DNA from: UBA981 sp942490995
Lineage (GTDB): Bacteria; Pseudomonadota; Gammaproteobacteria; Ga0077536
DNA length: 64,000 nucleotides
Assembly (NCBI GenBank): GCA_942490995.1
Contig: CALOBG010000085.1
Coordinates: 62,001 to 126,000 of the forward strand
Reading direction: 5' to 3'
Below are positions 8,643-18,170 of this stretch, piece after piece. A model generated the notes under the pieces. That model saw only the letters and a program-made list of their open reading frames with translations. It did not search any database and was not told where the DNA came from. The number at the start of each line of letters is the position of its first letter. Positions within the stretch are counted from its first letter, which is position 1. Both the position numbers and the translations under genes were made by a program.

Positions 8643-10907
8643 TCAGTCGAGCATCGGCTTGTTGCTGATGAAGCGGTCGAGCACGTTTTTGGTGATCCGC
8701 GAGACGTTGTTTTTGTAATTGTTGTGCGACAGCGAACCGGGCCAGGCGATGGAGCTGGTGGAAAACACCGCACCGCCGTTGGCGGTCGGGTAATACACCA
8801 TGTCCGCACGCACCAGGTCGTTTTCCTGACCGCCGAGTCCCGGGTAGTTGATCAGCAGTTCTTCGCACACCACCAGGTAGATATCGGTGTGGTCTTCGGA
8901 CGACGCCAGCACATAGGTGCCGGGCGGCGTACCCAGCGCGCGATCGGCGCGATCGAGTTCGAGGCCGGCGGCGCCGCCGCCAATCAGTCCGAAGTCACCG
9001 ATACGCTCGTCCTTGTCGACGCCGGCCATGATCCAGCGTACTTCCTTTTTATGACTGTCCGGTTTACGCACGTAGTAAGACGAGATATCGAAACCCTGGG
9101 CGGTAAAGCCGGTGCCGACGATGCGCTGCGGGGCACGGCCATTGCGCCGCCACAGGCCGCCATACTCGCCGGTGAAAGCGTGGTAATACTCGCCGCTGCG
9201 GGCCTCCCAGCCACGGATCCCGCCTTCGGCGCGCCGCACTTCCATGATGCCCGGGGTTTCGCGGTGGTAGGCGATGCGCCAGTACCAGCCGTTGGCGCCG
9301 AGGTACATGAGCCGTCCGCCGCGTTGCTGGTAACCCTCCATCGCGTCCCACATTTCCTTGGAGTGGTATTCCGGGTGCGAAGACGACAGCACCACGTCGT
9401 AGCGTTCGATCGCGGCCATGCCGTCGTTGTGCAGTTCCTCGTCGGTGATCACGTCGTAGTCGTAGCCCATCGCTTCCAGCCAGTTGGTGATATGGGTGTC
9501 GGCGTTGAACTGCCACAGCGTCGAGCCTTCACCGCCGAGCCAGGACTTGTACTTCGGGCGCATGTTCAGGATCGGGCGCAGGCGCGAGGAATAGCTGACC
9601 CCGGAGCCGTCGGTGTGAGTGTCATAGCAGCTCGCGCCGTATTCGCGGTGGACGTTGCGATACAGATCCTGGCGTTCGTGTTCGACCAGGCGCCCGCCGA
9701 GAAGCTGCGCGATCGGGGCGTCGGTGCCCATGTGTTCGTTGGCGTAGGCCATGTAGCTGCCGGTCGGCAGCAGGAAACAGATCTTGGCGGTCGCCTTGCC
9801 GCGCGGCGGCAGCACCGCGAACGGTACGTAATCCTCTTCTTCGAGATCCTTGCCGCAACGCAGGCGGGCCGCGTACAGACCGCTCTTGAGATTTTTTGGT
9901 ACCGTCAGCGAGACGTCGACTTCCCAGCCGGCGTCGTGCACATCGTCGTCGTGAAAATGGATCGCGCCGTATTGCTCGGGCGCATGGCGCCAGCACATTT
10001 CTTCACCATTCCAGTTCCAGCCGGTCATGGCGCGGGTCGGCATGTTGACCACCCGTCCGTCGAGACGGTTGGCCGACACGTCGCTGACCTTGAGGCCGGT
10101 GATATCGGCACTGAAATCCCAGGCCGCGACCACGTCCGGGGCCAGGCTGCGTGCGACGTTACGCGCCTTGAGCAGCTCCATTTCGTTGCGATTCAGTGCG
10201 CACGAGGCAATGCGCACACTGTCGATTTTACCGTTGTAGTGACCGCTGCAGACCGGCCGGCCCTTGTCGTAGCGCTGGAAACGGGCGCCGATGATCTGCG
10301 GGTCGTCGTGGGCTGGGATCTTGGCGTACTTAGCCTTGTCGCGCTTGTTGGCGCGATCGGCCGTGCCGACGTGGGTGTGCAGCGGTTCCTGCACCAGGGT
10401 GATGGTTTTACTAGCGGCATCGAAACTGGCGGCGACGAAATACCATTCGTGCGAGACCAGGCGCTTGCCGGTCGCGACGGTCTGCACCTTGCCTTTGCCG
10501 GCGCCGAGGCTGAGGGTCAGGCCGCCGCCGTCGCCCGCGATCGACAGCGCTGCGCCACACTGGCCGCGTTCCGACCAGTTGCTGATCAAAGTCTGGTCGC
10601 CCTTGTCCGGCGTGGTCGGCCAGATGAACGCCTGCATGGTGAAACTCTGCAGCGCGCCGAGCGCGCTGCCGCCCGGGATCTCGACGCAGGAACCGGCGTG
10701 GATCACCTGGCGCCGGCCTTTATAGGTTTTGCTCGCCGGCGTCGCGACAACTTTTTCTTTATAGCCGGGACCGTCGGGGTTGAGATCACCGCAGATCAGT
10801 TTGACGAAGTCGGCGCGAAACGTTTTTGCTTCGCAGTTGACCATGAAGTTGATGGTTTCGCCGGGTGCGGCGCTGATGCGGTCAGCGTAGGCGGTGATTT
10901 TCATCAT
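8643..10907 (-). CDS. dmfA2: N,N-dimethylformamidase large (beta) subunit
   Basis: The 754-residue product matches the large subunit of N,N-dimethylformamidase, which hydrolyses dimethylformamide to dimethylamine and formate. Residues 1-60 form a beta-sandwich start (ITAYADRISAAPGETINFMV), 85-250 look like a LamG/concanavalin-type domain, and the catalytic part runs from 370 to the end. The described enzyme holds iron with two tyrosines and a glutamate; candidates here are Tyr388 (MAYAN), Tyr428 (SCYDT) and Glu513 with His511 in SSSHPEYHS. The small subunit gene lies directly upstream. The true substrate may be another small N-alkyl amide, because homologues are widespread and few have been tested. 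Confidence 0.88.
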   Translation of the reverse strand: MMKITAYADRISAAPGETINFMVNCEAKTFRADFVKLICGDLNPDGPGYKEKVVATPASKTYKGRRQVIHAGSCVEIPGGSALGALQSFTMQAFIWPTTPDKGDQTLISNWSERGQCGAALSIAGDGGGLTLSLGAGKGKVQTVATGKRLVSHEWYFVAASFDAASKTITLVQEPLHTHVGTADRANKRDKAKYAKIPAHDDPQIIGARFQRYDKGRPVCSGHYNGKIDSVRIASCALNRNEMELLKARNVARSLAPDVVAAWDFSADITGLKVSDVSANRLDGRVVNMPTRAMTGWNWNGEEMCWRHAPEQYGAIHFHDDDVHDAGWEVDVSLTVPKNLKSGLYAARLRCGKDLEEEDYVPFAVLPPRGKATAKICFLLPTGSYMAYANEHMGTDAPIAQLLGGRLVEHERQDLYRNVHREYGASCYDTHTDGSGVSYSSRLRPILNMRPKYKSWLGGEGSTLWQFNADTHITNWLEAMGYDYDVITDEELHNDGMAAIERYDVVLSSSHPEYHSKEMWDAMEGYQQRGGRLMYLGANGWYWRIAYHRETPGIMEVRRAEGGIRGWEARSGEYYHAFTGEYGGLWRRNGRAPQRIVGTGFTAQGFDISSYYVRKPDSHKKEVRWIMAGVDKDERIGDFGLIGGGAAGLELDRADRALGTPPGTYVLASSEDHTDIYLVVCEELLINYPGLGGQENDLVRADMVYYPTANGGAVFSTSSIAWPGSLSHNNYKNNVSRITKNVLDRFISNKPMLD

Positions 10908-11015
10908 GTGAGCATTCCTTCCCCAGGGTGTTGATCGCGCCGGCGCGCAAGGGCGCGCGTCGAGCGCGGAAGTCGTGTTAGCTGCAGTGGCGAACGGTTC
11001 AGAAAGCGCTACCGG

Positions 11016-11342
11016 TCAGGGGCGCAGGGTTTCCCCGGTGGCGGCTTTCCAGCGCTGCCGGAACACGTACCATTCGGCCTCGCTCTGGTCGGTGAAGCGG
11101 CGTTCGAGGAGCTTCACCGGTTTGCCCGGTTCACCGCTGGTTTTGGCGAGCTGCCATTCACGGTTGGGTTTGACCACCACCAGGCAGTACTTGTCTTTCA
11201 TCGGCGTGCCCCGCAGCCGGTTCAGGAGGCGCTGCAGGTCGGGGCTGTGATGGCCGATCGGGCGCTGCTTGAATTCTTCGATCAGGCGCCGGTCGTCGGG
11301 TGTCGGGCGGTAGTTGTCGTGGGCTTCATGGGTGTCCGCCAT
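11016..11342 (-). CDS. dmfA1: N,N-dimethylformamidase small (alpha) subunit
   Basis: This is a 108-residue soluble protein placed 108 bases upstream of the large-subunit gene on the same strand. The order small then large is that of known dimethylformamidase loci, whose small subunit is about 130 residues. The central segment PMKDKYCLVVVKPNREW and the C-terminal FRQRWKAATGETLRP are the most family-like parts. It has no catalytic residues of its own in the family model; it packs against the large subunit in an alpha2-beta2 assembly. Assignment rests on the neighbour plus overall resemblance. Confidence 0.75.
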   Translation of the reverse strand: MADTHEAHDNYRPTPDDRRLIEEFKQRPIGHHSPDLQRLLNRLRGTPMKDKYCLVVVKPNREWQLAKTSGEPGKPVKLLERRFTDQSEAEWYVFRQRWKAATGETLRP

Positions 11343-11425
11343 GGATGGGTTCCTCTCACGAGTCGGGTATGGGGGAACCGACAGTATAGCGCCGAAGCCT
11401 GCGCGGGGTGGCGGAACCTGCTCAC

Positions 11426-12289
11426 TTACAGCGCCGTACCGTGGACCCTGGCGTAGTCGCCATAGGCCCGGGTCATGGCTGCCAGCAGCGGTCGGTCGGT
11501 GCCGCCGACGGCGGTGTCGTCAAGGCTGGCCAGCGCGATCAGCCCGGCGCCGCTGCCGCAAACAAATGCTTCCTCGGCGTTGAGCAGTTCGTAGCGCGTC
11601 AGCGGCCGCAGTGACACGCCGATAGCGGCCGCCCGTGCACAGCGGATCACCGTGTCGCGGGTGATCCCGGCCAGCGCGCCTTCGCTGCACGGCGGGGTCA
11701 CCAGTTCGCCATCGATAACGGCAAAAATATTCGCCGCGCTGGCCTCGGCGACGCGGCCGTCGGCGTTCAGCAGCACGGCGTCGTCGTAGCCTTTGAGGCG
11801 GGCATCACGCTTGGCCAGCACGTTGTTCAGGTAGTTCAGGCTCTTGACCTGCGGGTCGAGCATGTCGCCGCGCGGCCGGCGCAGCGCTGAAGTCAGCACG
11901 CGCAGGCCTCGCTCGCGGGCGGCGGCTGGAAACATGCGCAGATCGGCGACGATGCAGAACAGCTCGCTCGCTCCACAGGTGCTGGGATCGATGCCGAGTT
12001 CGCCGATCCCGCGGGTGGCGAGCAGGCGCACGTAGGCTTCACTCTGGCCGTGAGCGCGCGCCGTCGACATAACGATGTCGACAAGTTCGCTGCGATCGTG
12101 GCCCAGGTTCAGGCCGATGGCGCGCGCCGAGTACTCGAAACGCTGCACATGATCGTCGAGACGGAACACGCGGCCGCCGGTGATGCGAATGCCTTCGAAC
12201 ACGCCGTCTCCGTACAGCAGGCCGTGGTCGAGGACCGAGACCCGGCAGTCCTGTTCGCTGCCGACGCGGCCGTCATGCCAGACTTTCAC
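11426..12289 (-). CDS. Class IV aminotransferase (BCAT / D-amino-acid transaminase-like)
   Basis: A GTG start at 12289 is chosen: it overlaps the stop of the IclR regulator (GTGA, 4-base overlap), and the product then opens with KVWHDGRV, the normal fold-type IV beginning. The longer open frame would add about 59 Arg/Ala-rich residues read from the regulator gene. The 287-residue protein has RVSVLDHGLLYGDGVFEGIR, the PLP lysine Lys149 (DPQVKSLNYLNNVLAK) and EASAANIF with the cofactor-binding Glu. It transfers amino groups between a branched-chain or D-amino acid and a keto acid. Its co-translation with the regulator and position before dmfA1A2 suggest a role in amine or amide use, which is inference. 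Confidence 0.88.
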   Translation of the reverse strand: MKVWHDGRVGSEQDCRVSVLDHGLLYGDGVFEGIRITGGRVFRLDDHVQRFEYSARAIGLNLGHDRSELVDIVMSTARAHGQSEAYVRLLATRGIGELGIDPSTCGASELFCIVADLRMFPAAARERGLRVLTSALRRPRGDMLDPQVKSLNYLNNVLAKRDARLKGYDDAVLLNADGRVAEASAANIFAVIDGELVTPPCSEGALAGITRDTVIRCARAAAIGVSLRPLTRYELLNAEEAFVCGSGAGLIALASLDDTAVGGTDRPLLAAMTRAYGDYARVHGTAL

Positions 12290-13017
12290 AAGCCACCGCC
12301 TTCGAGCCGCAGGGCGACGCCCTCGGCGGCGTGGCGTACGCGCCGCACCAGCGCCGCGGTGCCGAGTTCTCGATAGCGCGCCGCCACCAGTGCCAGCGCC
12401 ACGGCGCCGACCAGGCGTTCGTGAACAAACACCGGCGCGGCGGCCACCGCCAGTCCGGCTTGCCATTCTTCTTCATTGACGGCCCAGCGCTGTTCGCGCG
12501 CGGTCGCCACCGCAGCAGCGAGGGCCTTGCGGCTGGTTGGCGTCGCCGCGGTGAAGCGCCGCTGTTTGTCGAGGGTGACGGCGTCGGGGTCGAAGGCCAG
12601 AAACAGTTTGCCCACCGCGGTGGCGTGGACCGGCACGCTGGCGCCGAGTCGCGGTGCGGCGCGCATGAAGCCATGACCTTCGGCTTTTTCGATAACGATC
12701 AGTCGGCCGGCGCGCGCAACAACCAGGAACAAGGTTTCGCCGACGTCCTCGGCGGCCGCTTCGAGCACCGGCCGCGCGGCCAGCGCCAGCGGCTCGCGAT
12801 CGGCCACTCCGAGTCCGAGCGCCATCAACCCGTAACCGACCCGGTAGCGGCCGCGCTCATCCTGTTCGACCAGTCCGCGCCGCACCAGCGGTGCCAGCAG
12901 GCGATGGGTGCTCGAGCGGGGCAGACCGACCAGCCGCGCGAGATCGCTGAGGCGTTGCGGCAGGCGCTGCTCGGCGAGGGCAAACAGGGTATCGAGTGCT
13001 TTGTCGACGGTTGTCAT
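12286..13017 (-). CDS. IclR-family transcriptional regulator
   Basis: The start at 13017 (MTTVDKALDTLFALAE) is preferred over the upstream Met at 13089, since the IclR winged helix normally begins here. Residues 1-60 form the helix-turn-helix (LSDLARLVGLPRSSTHRLLAPLVRRGLVEQ). The effector-binding domain follows with VPVHATAVGKLFLAF, a segment conserved in the family. IclR proteins bind small organic acids or aromatics. An imperfect palindrome sits directly upstream of the start, in the gap shared with the divergent amidase, so it probably controls itself, the amidase and the downstream aminotransferase-dmf run. Confidence 0.9.
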   Translation of the reverse strand: MTTVDKALDTLFALAEQRLPQRLSDLARLVGLPRSSTHRLLAPLVRRGLVEQDERGRYRVGYGLMALGLGVADREPLALAARPVLEAAAEDVGETLFLVVARAGRLIVIEKAEGHGFMRAAPRLGASVPVHATAVGKLFLAFDPDAVTLDKQRRFTAATPTSRKALAAAVATAREQRWAVNEEEWQAGLAVAAAPVFVHERLVGAVALALVAARYRELGTAALVRRVRHAAEGVALRLEGGGL

Positions 13018-13021
13018 CGTT

Positions 13022-13058
13022 GTTCCGTATATTGGTATAGCATTTTCTATTACAGAAC
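13022..13058. promoter_or_regulatory. Putative IclR operator (imperfect palindrome)
   Basis: The ends GTTCCGTATA (13022) and TATTACAGAAC (to 13058) are near-complementary and flank an AT-rich centre. The site lies four bases upstream of the regulator start and overlaps the place of its ribosome-binding site. IclR regulators typically bind such sites next to their own gene. The divergent amidase starts 280 bases away. Confidence 0.45.
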
Positions 13059-13337
13059 AACTGTAATCACCGCCCGCCGCCGCGGTCAAGCCGAGCGCAG
13101 CGGTGGCGATAGCGCGGCCGTGGTCGCGACGGTTCGTGCCACCTCAGCGCGCTCGGTGCGGCTTGCAACGGTGCTGGTCGCCGCCTTCGATTCCACCATC
13201 CGGAACGCCGGACGGCATTTATCCGGCTCGCCGGATCGTCTACCTTTGGGCGTCGCTCAGCCACGCGCCGATCGATGATCGGCGTCGTGTTGTCGCCGGG
13301 GTTTTCCGTTCACCGTTCAAGTTACCGAGGTCATGCC

Positions 13338-14756
13338 ATGAATTTCTCAGAATATGCCGACTACGATGGACTGGGGCTGGCCGAACTGGTCGCGAACAAG
13401 GACACCTCCGCCGAGGAACTGGCGGACTGCGCCAACGCCGCGATCAACGACAAAAACCCCGCGCTCAACGCAGTCATTTCCTCGGTCGAAGGCCAGGCCT
13501 TCGAGCATGGACAGCCGTTCAGCGGGGTGCCGTTCCTGATCAAGGAACTGGTGCTGCAGGCCGAGGGTGCGCTGTGTCGCGGCGGCTCTCGCGCGCTGCC
13601 GGCGGTCCCGGCGGCGGCCGATACCAACCTGATGCGACGTTTCCGCGCCGCCGGGTTGCACCTGCTTGGCACGACCCAATCGCCGGAGATGGGTTATAAC
13701 GCGACCACCGAAACCGTCGCCTTCGGCCCGGTGCATAACCCCTGGAAACACGGTCACAGCGCCGGCGGGTCGAGCGGCGGTTCCGGCGCGGCGGTGGCCG
13801 CCGGGCTGGTGCCCATCGCGCATGCCAACGACGGCGGCGGGTCGATCCGGGTACCCGCATCGTGCAATGGCCTGGTCGGCTTGAAGCCGAGTCGGGATCG
13901 CACCCCGACCGGCCCGGCTTATGCCGATCCCCTGTTCGGCCACGCCATAGAATTCGTCGTCACGCGCAGCGTCCGAGACAGCGCAGCCTTGCTCGATTGC
14001 GTGGCCGGCCCCGACCTCGGCGCGCCGCACCTGATCGCGCCGCCGGCGGGCAGTTTCGCCGCGGCCGCGGCACGCGCGGTACAGCCGCTCAGGATCGCGG
14101 TCCAGTCGGGCTCGATGCTGGGCACCCCCATGCACGAGGAAAATACCCGGGCGGTAAACAACACTGTCAAGGAGCTGGAAAGCCTCGGCCACACGCTGGT
14201 GGAAAGCCCGGTGCGCCTGGATTTCGATGAGTTTTCCGAAAACATCAACGTCATCTGGTGCGCATTCGCGGCCCTGTTCGTCGAGCAGGTGACCCAGGCT
14301 ACCGGGTGTCGCGCGGACAACGACCATTTCGAGGCGGTCACGTTGACCTGCGCCGAGTTCGGCACCAAGACCAATGTCGTGCAGTTGCTCGCGGCGATGG
14401 ACTACGTCAATCGCATCACGCGCGAGACCGCCGCGGCGTTCGAAAACTTCGATGTCCTGATGAGTGCGACGCTCGGCAGCCCGCCGCCTGTCCACGGCAC
14501 GCTCGATCAGAACAATGCGGCTATTTCCGCGATCGACTGGACTCGAAACACCTTCGTCTACGCCACCAACACGCCGTTGTTCAACAGCACCGGACAACCC
14601 GCCGTCAGCCTGCCGCTGCACTGGACTGCGGACAACTTACCGGTCGGCGTGCAGTTCGCCGGCAAAATGGGGGACGAAGGCCTGCTGCTGAGTCTCGCCA
14701 GCCAGCTCGAAGCGCACTTCAACTGGAAAACGCAGCAACGGCGTTTATGGCAATAG
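13338..14756 (+). CDS. Amidase-signature family amidase
   Basis: The start at 13338 (MNFSEYADYDGLGLAEL) follows GAGG about 10 bases upstream; the longer frame from 13275 adds an unlikely leader. The 472-residue product has the Ser-cisSer-Lys triad of the family at Lys69 (GVPFLIKEL), Ser145 (SAGGSSGGSG) and Ser169 (DGGGSIRVP). The Ser-Ser spacing of 24 residues is the same as in fatty acid amide hydrolase. It hydrolyses a carboxylic amide to acid and ammonia in the cytoplasm; no signal peptide is seen. It is divergent from the IclR regulator and so may belong to the dimethylformamidase region's regulon. Confidence 0.92.
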   Translation: MNFSEYADYDGLGLAELVANKDTSAEELADCANAAINDKNPALNAVISSVEGQAFEHGQPFSGVPFLIKELVLQAEGALCRGGSRALPAVPAAADTNLMRRFRAAGLHLLGTTQSPEMGYNATTETVAFGPVHNPWKHGHSAGGSSGGSGAAVAAGLVPIAHANDGGGSIRVPASCNGLVGLKPSRDRTPTGPAYADPLFGHAIEFVVTRSVRDSAALLDCVAGPDLGAPHLIAPPAGSFAAAAARAVQPLRIAVQSGSMLGTPMHEENTRAVNNTVKELESLGHTLVESPVRLDFDEFSENINVIWCAFAALFVEQVTQATGCRADNDHFEAVTLTCAEFGTKTNVVQLLAAMDYVNRITRETAAAFENFDVLMSATLGSPPPVHGTLDQNNAAISAIDWTRNTFVYATNTPLFNSTGQPAVSLPLHWTADNLPVGVQFAGKMGDEGLLLSLASQLEAHFNWKTQQRRLWQ

Positions 14757-14861
14757 CGCGTCGGCGCGCGTCGGCGTCAAACCTGCGCAGATCAGCGACG
14801 ACACAGAACTCTCGCGCCTGATGACCAGGGTTCGATCACCGTAGGGCAGGTTCGCGGTGGA

Positions 14862-17800
14862 TCAGCTGGGCCGCCGCGATCCCTGACGCCACAGCACCAC
14901 GACAGCCGCGCCAAGCAACCACACGCCGGCCGGCAGCGGGACGGCATTGGCATCGACAACGAGCAGTTCGAACTGTTGACTATCCCGGTCCACCAGCCAG
15001 GCGAGTCCGCTGGCCAGCTCAGGCAGAACCAGCGGGCCGTCAAAGTCACCCAGGATCTCTCCGGCCAGTAAAATCACGAAACTGTCACCCAGCGCCGGCA
15101 TGAACGGCGGCGCAATGTCGTCGGCGCCGATCAGGGTCACCTGCAGGGTGCCGCCGAGGACGAGCTGGCCACCATCAATCAGGTTGATGCTGTCGTACTG
15201 GGCGAGCGGGTCGCCATGGAATTCGCCCCGCAGGGTGCCCCCCAGTTCGATCACGGTCATCGCCGTGGCGGCGATTGCGAGCGTGCCCGCACCTTCAATA
15301 CCGAGATAAGCCGGGCTGGCGCCGGGGAAGAAACCGCCATGAAACGTGAGGCTGCCGTCGTTGGCGATCGACCCCGCACCGAAGTAGTCGCCGAAAAAGT
15401 CCGCCGTCTGGTTGGCCCCGACCTGCAAGCTACCCTGGTTGATGAAATTGCCGTTGAAGGTGGCGCTGGCAGGATCGAGACTGGCGTTGGCGATGACGGT
15501 GTCGCCGAGATTGGTGATGGTGCCGTTGAAGATCCCGAAATCGTTAAGCAGACGGGTGACTTCGATGCGACCCTCATTGACGATGTCGCCGTTGACGGTG
15601 AGACCGTCGGCTTCGAGTATGCCGCCCGGGTTGATGGTGACATCGCCGGACAGCTCGCCGGCGCCGTGCAGACGCCCGCCGTCGAGCAGAACGCCGTCGA
15701 TCGCGTTCAGGTGCGCGCCGGTCAGGCGCAGATCCGTCTCCTCACCGAGGCTCAGATGTTTAAGCGTGACATCGGTGTTTGGTCCAACGATGCTGATCGA
15801 TGGCACGGCGTTACCGCTCAGCGAGCCATGCGTGCGATCAATCACGACGTTGTGTACGCGGTCGGGGATCAGGCTCAGGGTCCAGTTCTGCAGTGCATCC
15901 GGATTTGTTGCGCCGAGCTGGATCAGGGGCTCGTCCCAATCGCCGTTCAGGCCGCCACGCCAGTAAAGATCCGGGGTGAACAGGTACACGCCCTCCGTCA
16001 AGGTGCCGGGTTTGCGCACCTTGGCGTGAAACACGACCTGCCCGTGCGTATTGAGACTGCCCTCGGTAATACCGAAGCCAAAGGCACGCAGTCCCTGCGG
16101 ATCGACGGTGTAGCCATTCAGCACATCGGCGGTGCGCACCACTTCGACGATATCAATGCCGTCGCCAAGGAAAATCCCTTCCTGATCGGGCGGCGGATTG
16201 CCGGCGAGGTTGCGCAATGACGCGGTGAATGCGACGACTCCGGCGGCGTTCATGTCAATGGCCTGGCTGAGATCGGCGAACACGCCGTCCTCGCCGGGCA
16301 GGCTCCAGCCTTCGCGCACAACTTCGATGAGACTCGACTGCGCGCCGATGACATTGCCCTTCAAAATGGCGTTGTCGTCAAAAATGCTGTCCAGCGTGCC
16401 GCTGTATTGGGTATTGAACGCCACCTCGCCGAAGTCATTGATGCGCGGCGGACCGAAGGTCGCGAAACCCGCCTCGATCACCCCGTTACCATCCGGCGCC
16501 GCATCGCCAGCGCGGGCAAGCACATGCAGCGCGGCCGGTTCGCCACGGAACATTGCAACACCGTCGACAAAAAAACCACCGAGCGTATTTTTCATGGTCG
16601 AGCTGAAGGCGACCTGGCCGTTGTTATTCAGCGCCAGGGCATCGCTGAGGGAGTTGAATTTGCCATTGCCGTCCGGCGAGTTGGTGTCGGCGCGCACGAT
16701 CTCCGTCGCGATGCCGTTGGTCTGCGAGATGACCGCGCTAGCGCCGATAAACGGGGGATTAAGGTTCGTAAAATTGTGCGCCCGGAACACAACCGTACCG
16801 ACATCGTTCATGACTGGCGCACTGAATGCGCCGTAGTTACCGTTGCTGAGCGGGGGAGGGGGGGGAGTCGGGTCGCCCTCGCGCGCAATCTCATTCTGGG
16901 TCACACCATCGCCGACGACGATGGTGCCGTCTTTGGCGAAGCCACCCGCATTACCGGTCAACGCGGTCACCAGCGCGACCTGGCCGAGATTGTTCAGCGC
17001 CAGGGTCGGCTCGAGATTGGCGTTGATCGAAACGTAGGTGCCGTCGCCATTGGCCGAGCCGCCTTCGCGCACCGCGACCGACGCGCCGCCGTCGATCAGG
17101 ATCACACCTTTATCGTCGGTAAAACCGCCGGAGGTTTCCCGGAACGTTGAATACAATCCGGCCGTACCATCGTTGCCCAGCGCCGGTTTGCTGAAATCGC
17201 CGTAACTGCCGTTCCCGTCCGGCGCCGCCTCGCCTTCGCGCGCAAGCTGGGTCGCGACACCGTCGTCAACCAGCACCGCGACATCGTGGAAATCGCCGCC
17301 AGCGACGGCGTAATCGCCGACAAACAACACCGCGCTGTCGTCGTTCACCACCGCCTGGCCTTCGAACCGATGCAGTACGCCGTTGCCATCAGGAGCGGCG
17401 TCGCCGCCGAGCGCGATGGTGGCGACCTGGCCGAACGGGCCGCCGGGGCGGGGGACGGTGAGTTCGCCGGACAGTGCGTACATCCGCGTATCGCCCGGGA
17501 TCTGGTTTATTACGGGTGGCAAATAGACGGAATAGATGCAACAGCCAAAAATCCACCATCCGTCTGGTTGGGGCGGTGGGAAGTTGGAACTTATATAGTT
17601 AATACCACCTGCAGCGGCAAGAGCCCCAATGGCGTAACTTTCAAACGGGAGCGGTGGCTCGCTGTGCGCGGCGGTGCCGTCTATTTTAGTTCCCGTGACA
17701 ACAACAGTCTCCGCCGAAAGGTCTCCGGTTTCGTAACGGTCGATGAACGCATCGATGGAGCCGTCCCACAGGTCTAAATTATTATTGGCAATCCTGGTAA

Positions 17801-18170
17801 CACTATCGAGCAGATAAATAGGTTTTCCAGACGACAGCAGCGGATTGGTGTTGGTGTTATCGCGGGCGTCCACCGTTTCGGTCGAGCCGATGACGCGCCA
17901 GGTCGTGTTAAGGGCAGCCAGTGTTGGCTGCGTCAGCGCGACGTCGGTGACAAAATCGTTGTAAAAATTAATGTCGCCGGACACGAACGGGGTTGCCGTC
18001 GAGGTGACGAAAGTAAGTCGGTACTTACCGCCGGCCGGAATATCGGCCGGAATGACCAGCGGGTCCGCGCCGGCGCCAACCAGGACGGTGCTCAGCGCTG
18101 CGGCAAAAAGCACACGAAGCGCAGCGCGCGCCCGGCGTGTGCGCGAACCATCGGAATGACAATGCGACAT
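14862..18170 (-). CDS. VPLPA-CTERM surface protein with NxxGxxAF tandem repeats
   Basis: The start at 18170 has a good GAGGAG site 7-8 bases upstream and begins a long signal peptide (hydrophobic ALRVLFAAALSTVLVGAGA). The 1102-residue protein has an N-terminal anchor domain, then about eight repeats of roughly 60 residues with signatures such as GDAAPDGNG and LNNNGQVAFS, then a beta-helix-like stretch of GxLxADGLTVNG and NxGxIEVTRL strings. The tail is VPLPAGVWLLGAAVVVLW followed by RQGSRR: motif, hydrophobic helix, basic end. This is the VPLPA-CTERM sorting signal handled by an exosortase of the XrtD type. No exosortase gene is in the window. Function is unknown, with a surface or matrix role inferred. 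Confidence 0.85.
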   Translation of the reverse strand: MSHCHSDGSRTRRARAALRVLFAAALSTVLVGAGADPLVIPADIPAGGKYRLTFVTSTATPFVSGDINFYNDFVTDVALTQPTLAALNTTWRVIGSTETVDARDNTNTNPLLSSGKPIYLLDSVTRIANNNLDLWDGSIDAFIDRYETGDLSAETVVVTGTKIDGTAAHSEPPLPFESYAIGALAAAGGINYISSNFPPPQPDGWWIFGCCIYSVYLPPVINQIPGDTRMYALSGELTVPRPGGPFGQVATIALGGDAAPDGNGVLHRFEGQAVVNDDSAVLFVGDYAVAGGDFHDVAVLVDDGVATQLAREGEAAPDGNGSYGDFSKPALGNDGTAGLYSTFRETSGGFTDDKGVILIDGGASVAVREGGSANGDGTYVSINANLEPTLALNNLGQVALVTALTGNAGGFAKDGTIVVGDGVTQNEIAREGDPTPPPPPLSNGNYGAFSAPVMNDVGTVVFRAHNFTNLNPPFIGASAVISQTNGIATEIVRADTNSPDGNGKFNSLSDALALNNNGQVAFSSTMKNTLGGFFVDGVAMFRGEPAALHVLARAGDAAPDGNGVIEAGFATFGPPRINDFGEVAFNTQYSGTLDSIFDDNAILKGNVIGAQSSLIEVVREGWSLPGEDGVFADLSQAIDMNAAGVVAFTASLRNLAGNPPPDQEGIFLGDGIDIVEVVRTADVLNGYTVDPQGLRAFGFGITEGSLNTHGQVVFHAKVRKPGTLTEGVYLFTPDLYWRGGLNGDWDEPLIQLGATNPDALQNWTLSLIPDRVHNVVIDRTHGSLSGNAVPSISIVGPNTDVTLKHLSLGEETDLRLTGAHLNAIDGVLLDGGRLHGAGELSGDVTINPGGILEADGLTVNGDIVNEGRIEVTRLLNDFGIFNGTITNLGDTVIANASLDPASATFNGNFINQGSLQVGANQTADFFGDYFGAGSIANDGSLTFHGGFFPGASPAYLGIEGAGTLAIAATAMTVIELGGTLRGEFHGDPLAQYDSINLIDGGQLVLGGTLQVTLIGADDIAPPFMPALGDSFVILLAGEILGDFDGPLVLPELASGLAWLVDRDSQQFELLVVDANAVPLPAGVWLLGAAVVVLWRQGSRRPS

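Noticed and set aside
7472..8668. A 398-codon plus-strand frame over the cyclase gene
   Set aside because: High GC leaves long open frames opposite real genes. The minus-strand cyclase/TPR protein explains the region.
8601..10934. A 777-codon open frame on the plus strand
   Set aside because: It is the antisense of the dimethylformamidase large subunit. Its product has no family-like motif, while the minus-strand frame is a clear full-length match.
15216..17150. Plus-strand frames inside the VPLPA-CTERM gene
   Set aside because: They are antisense to a repeat-rich coding sequence with a signal peptide and sorting tail. They show no start signals or domains.
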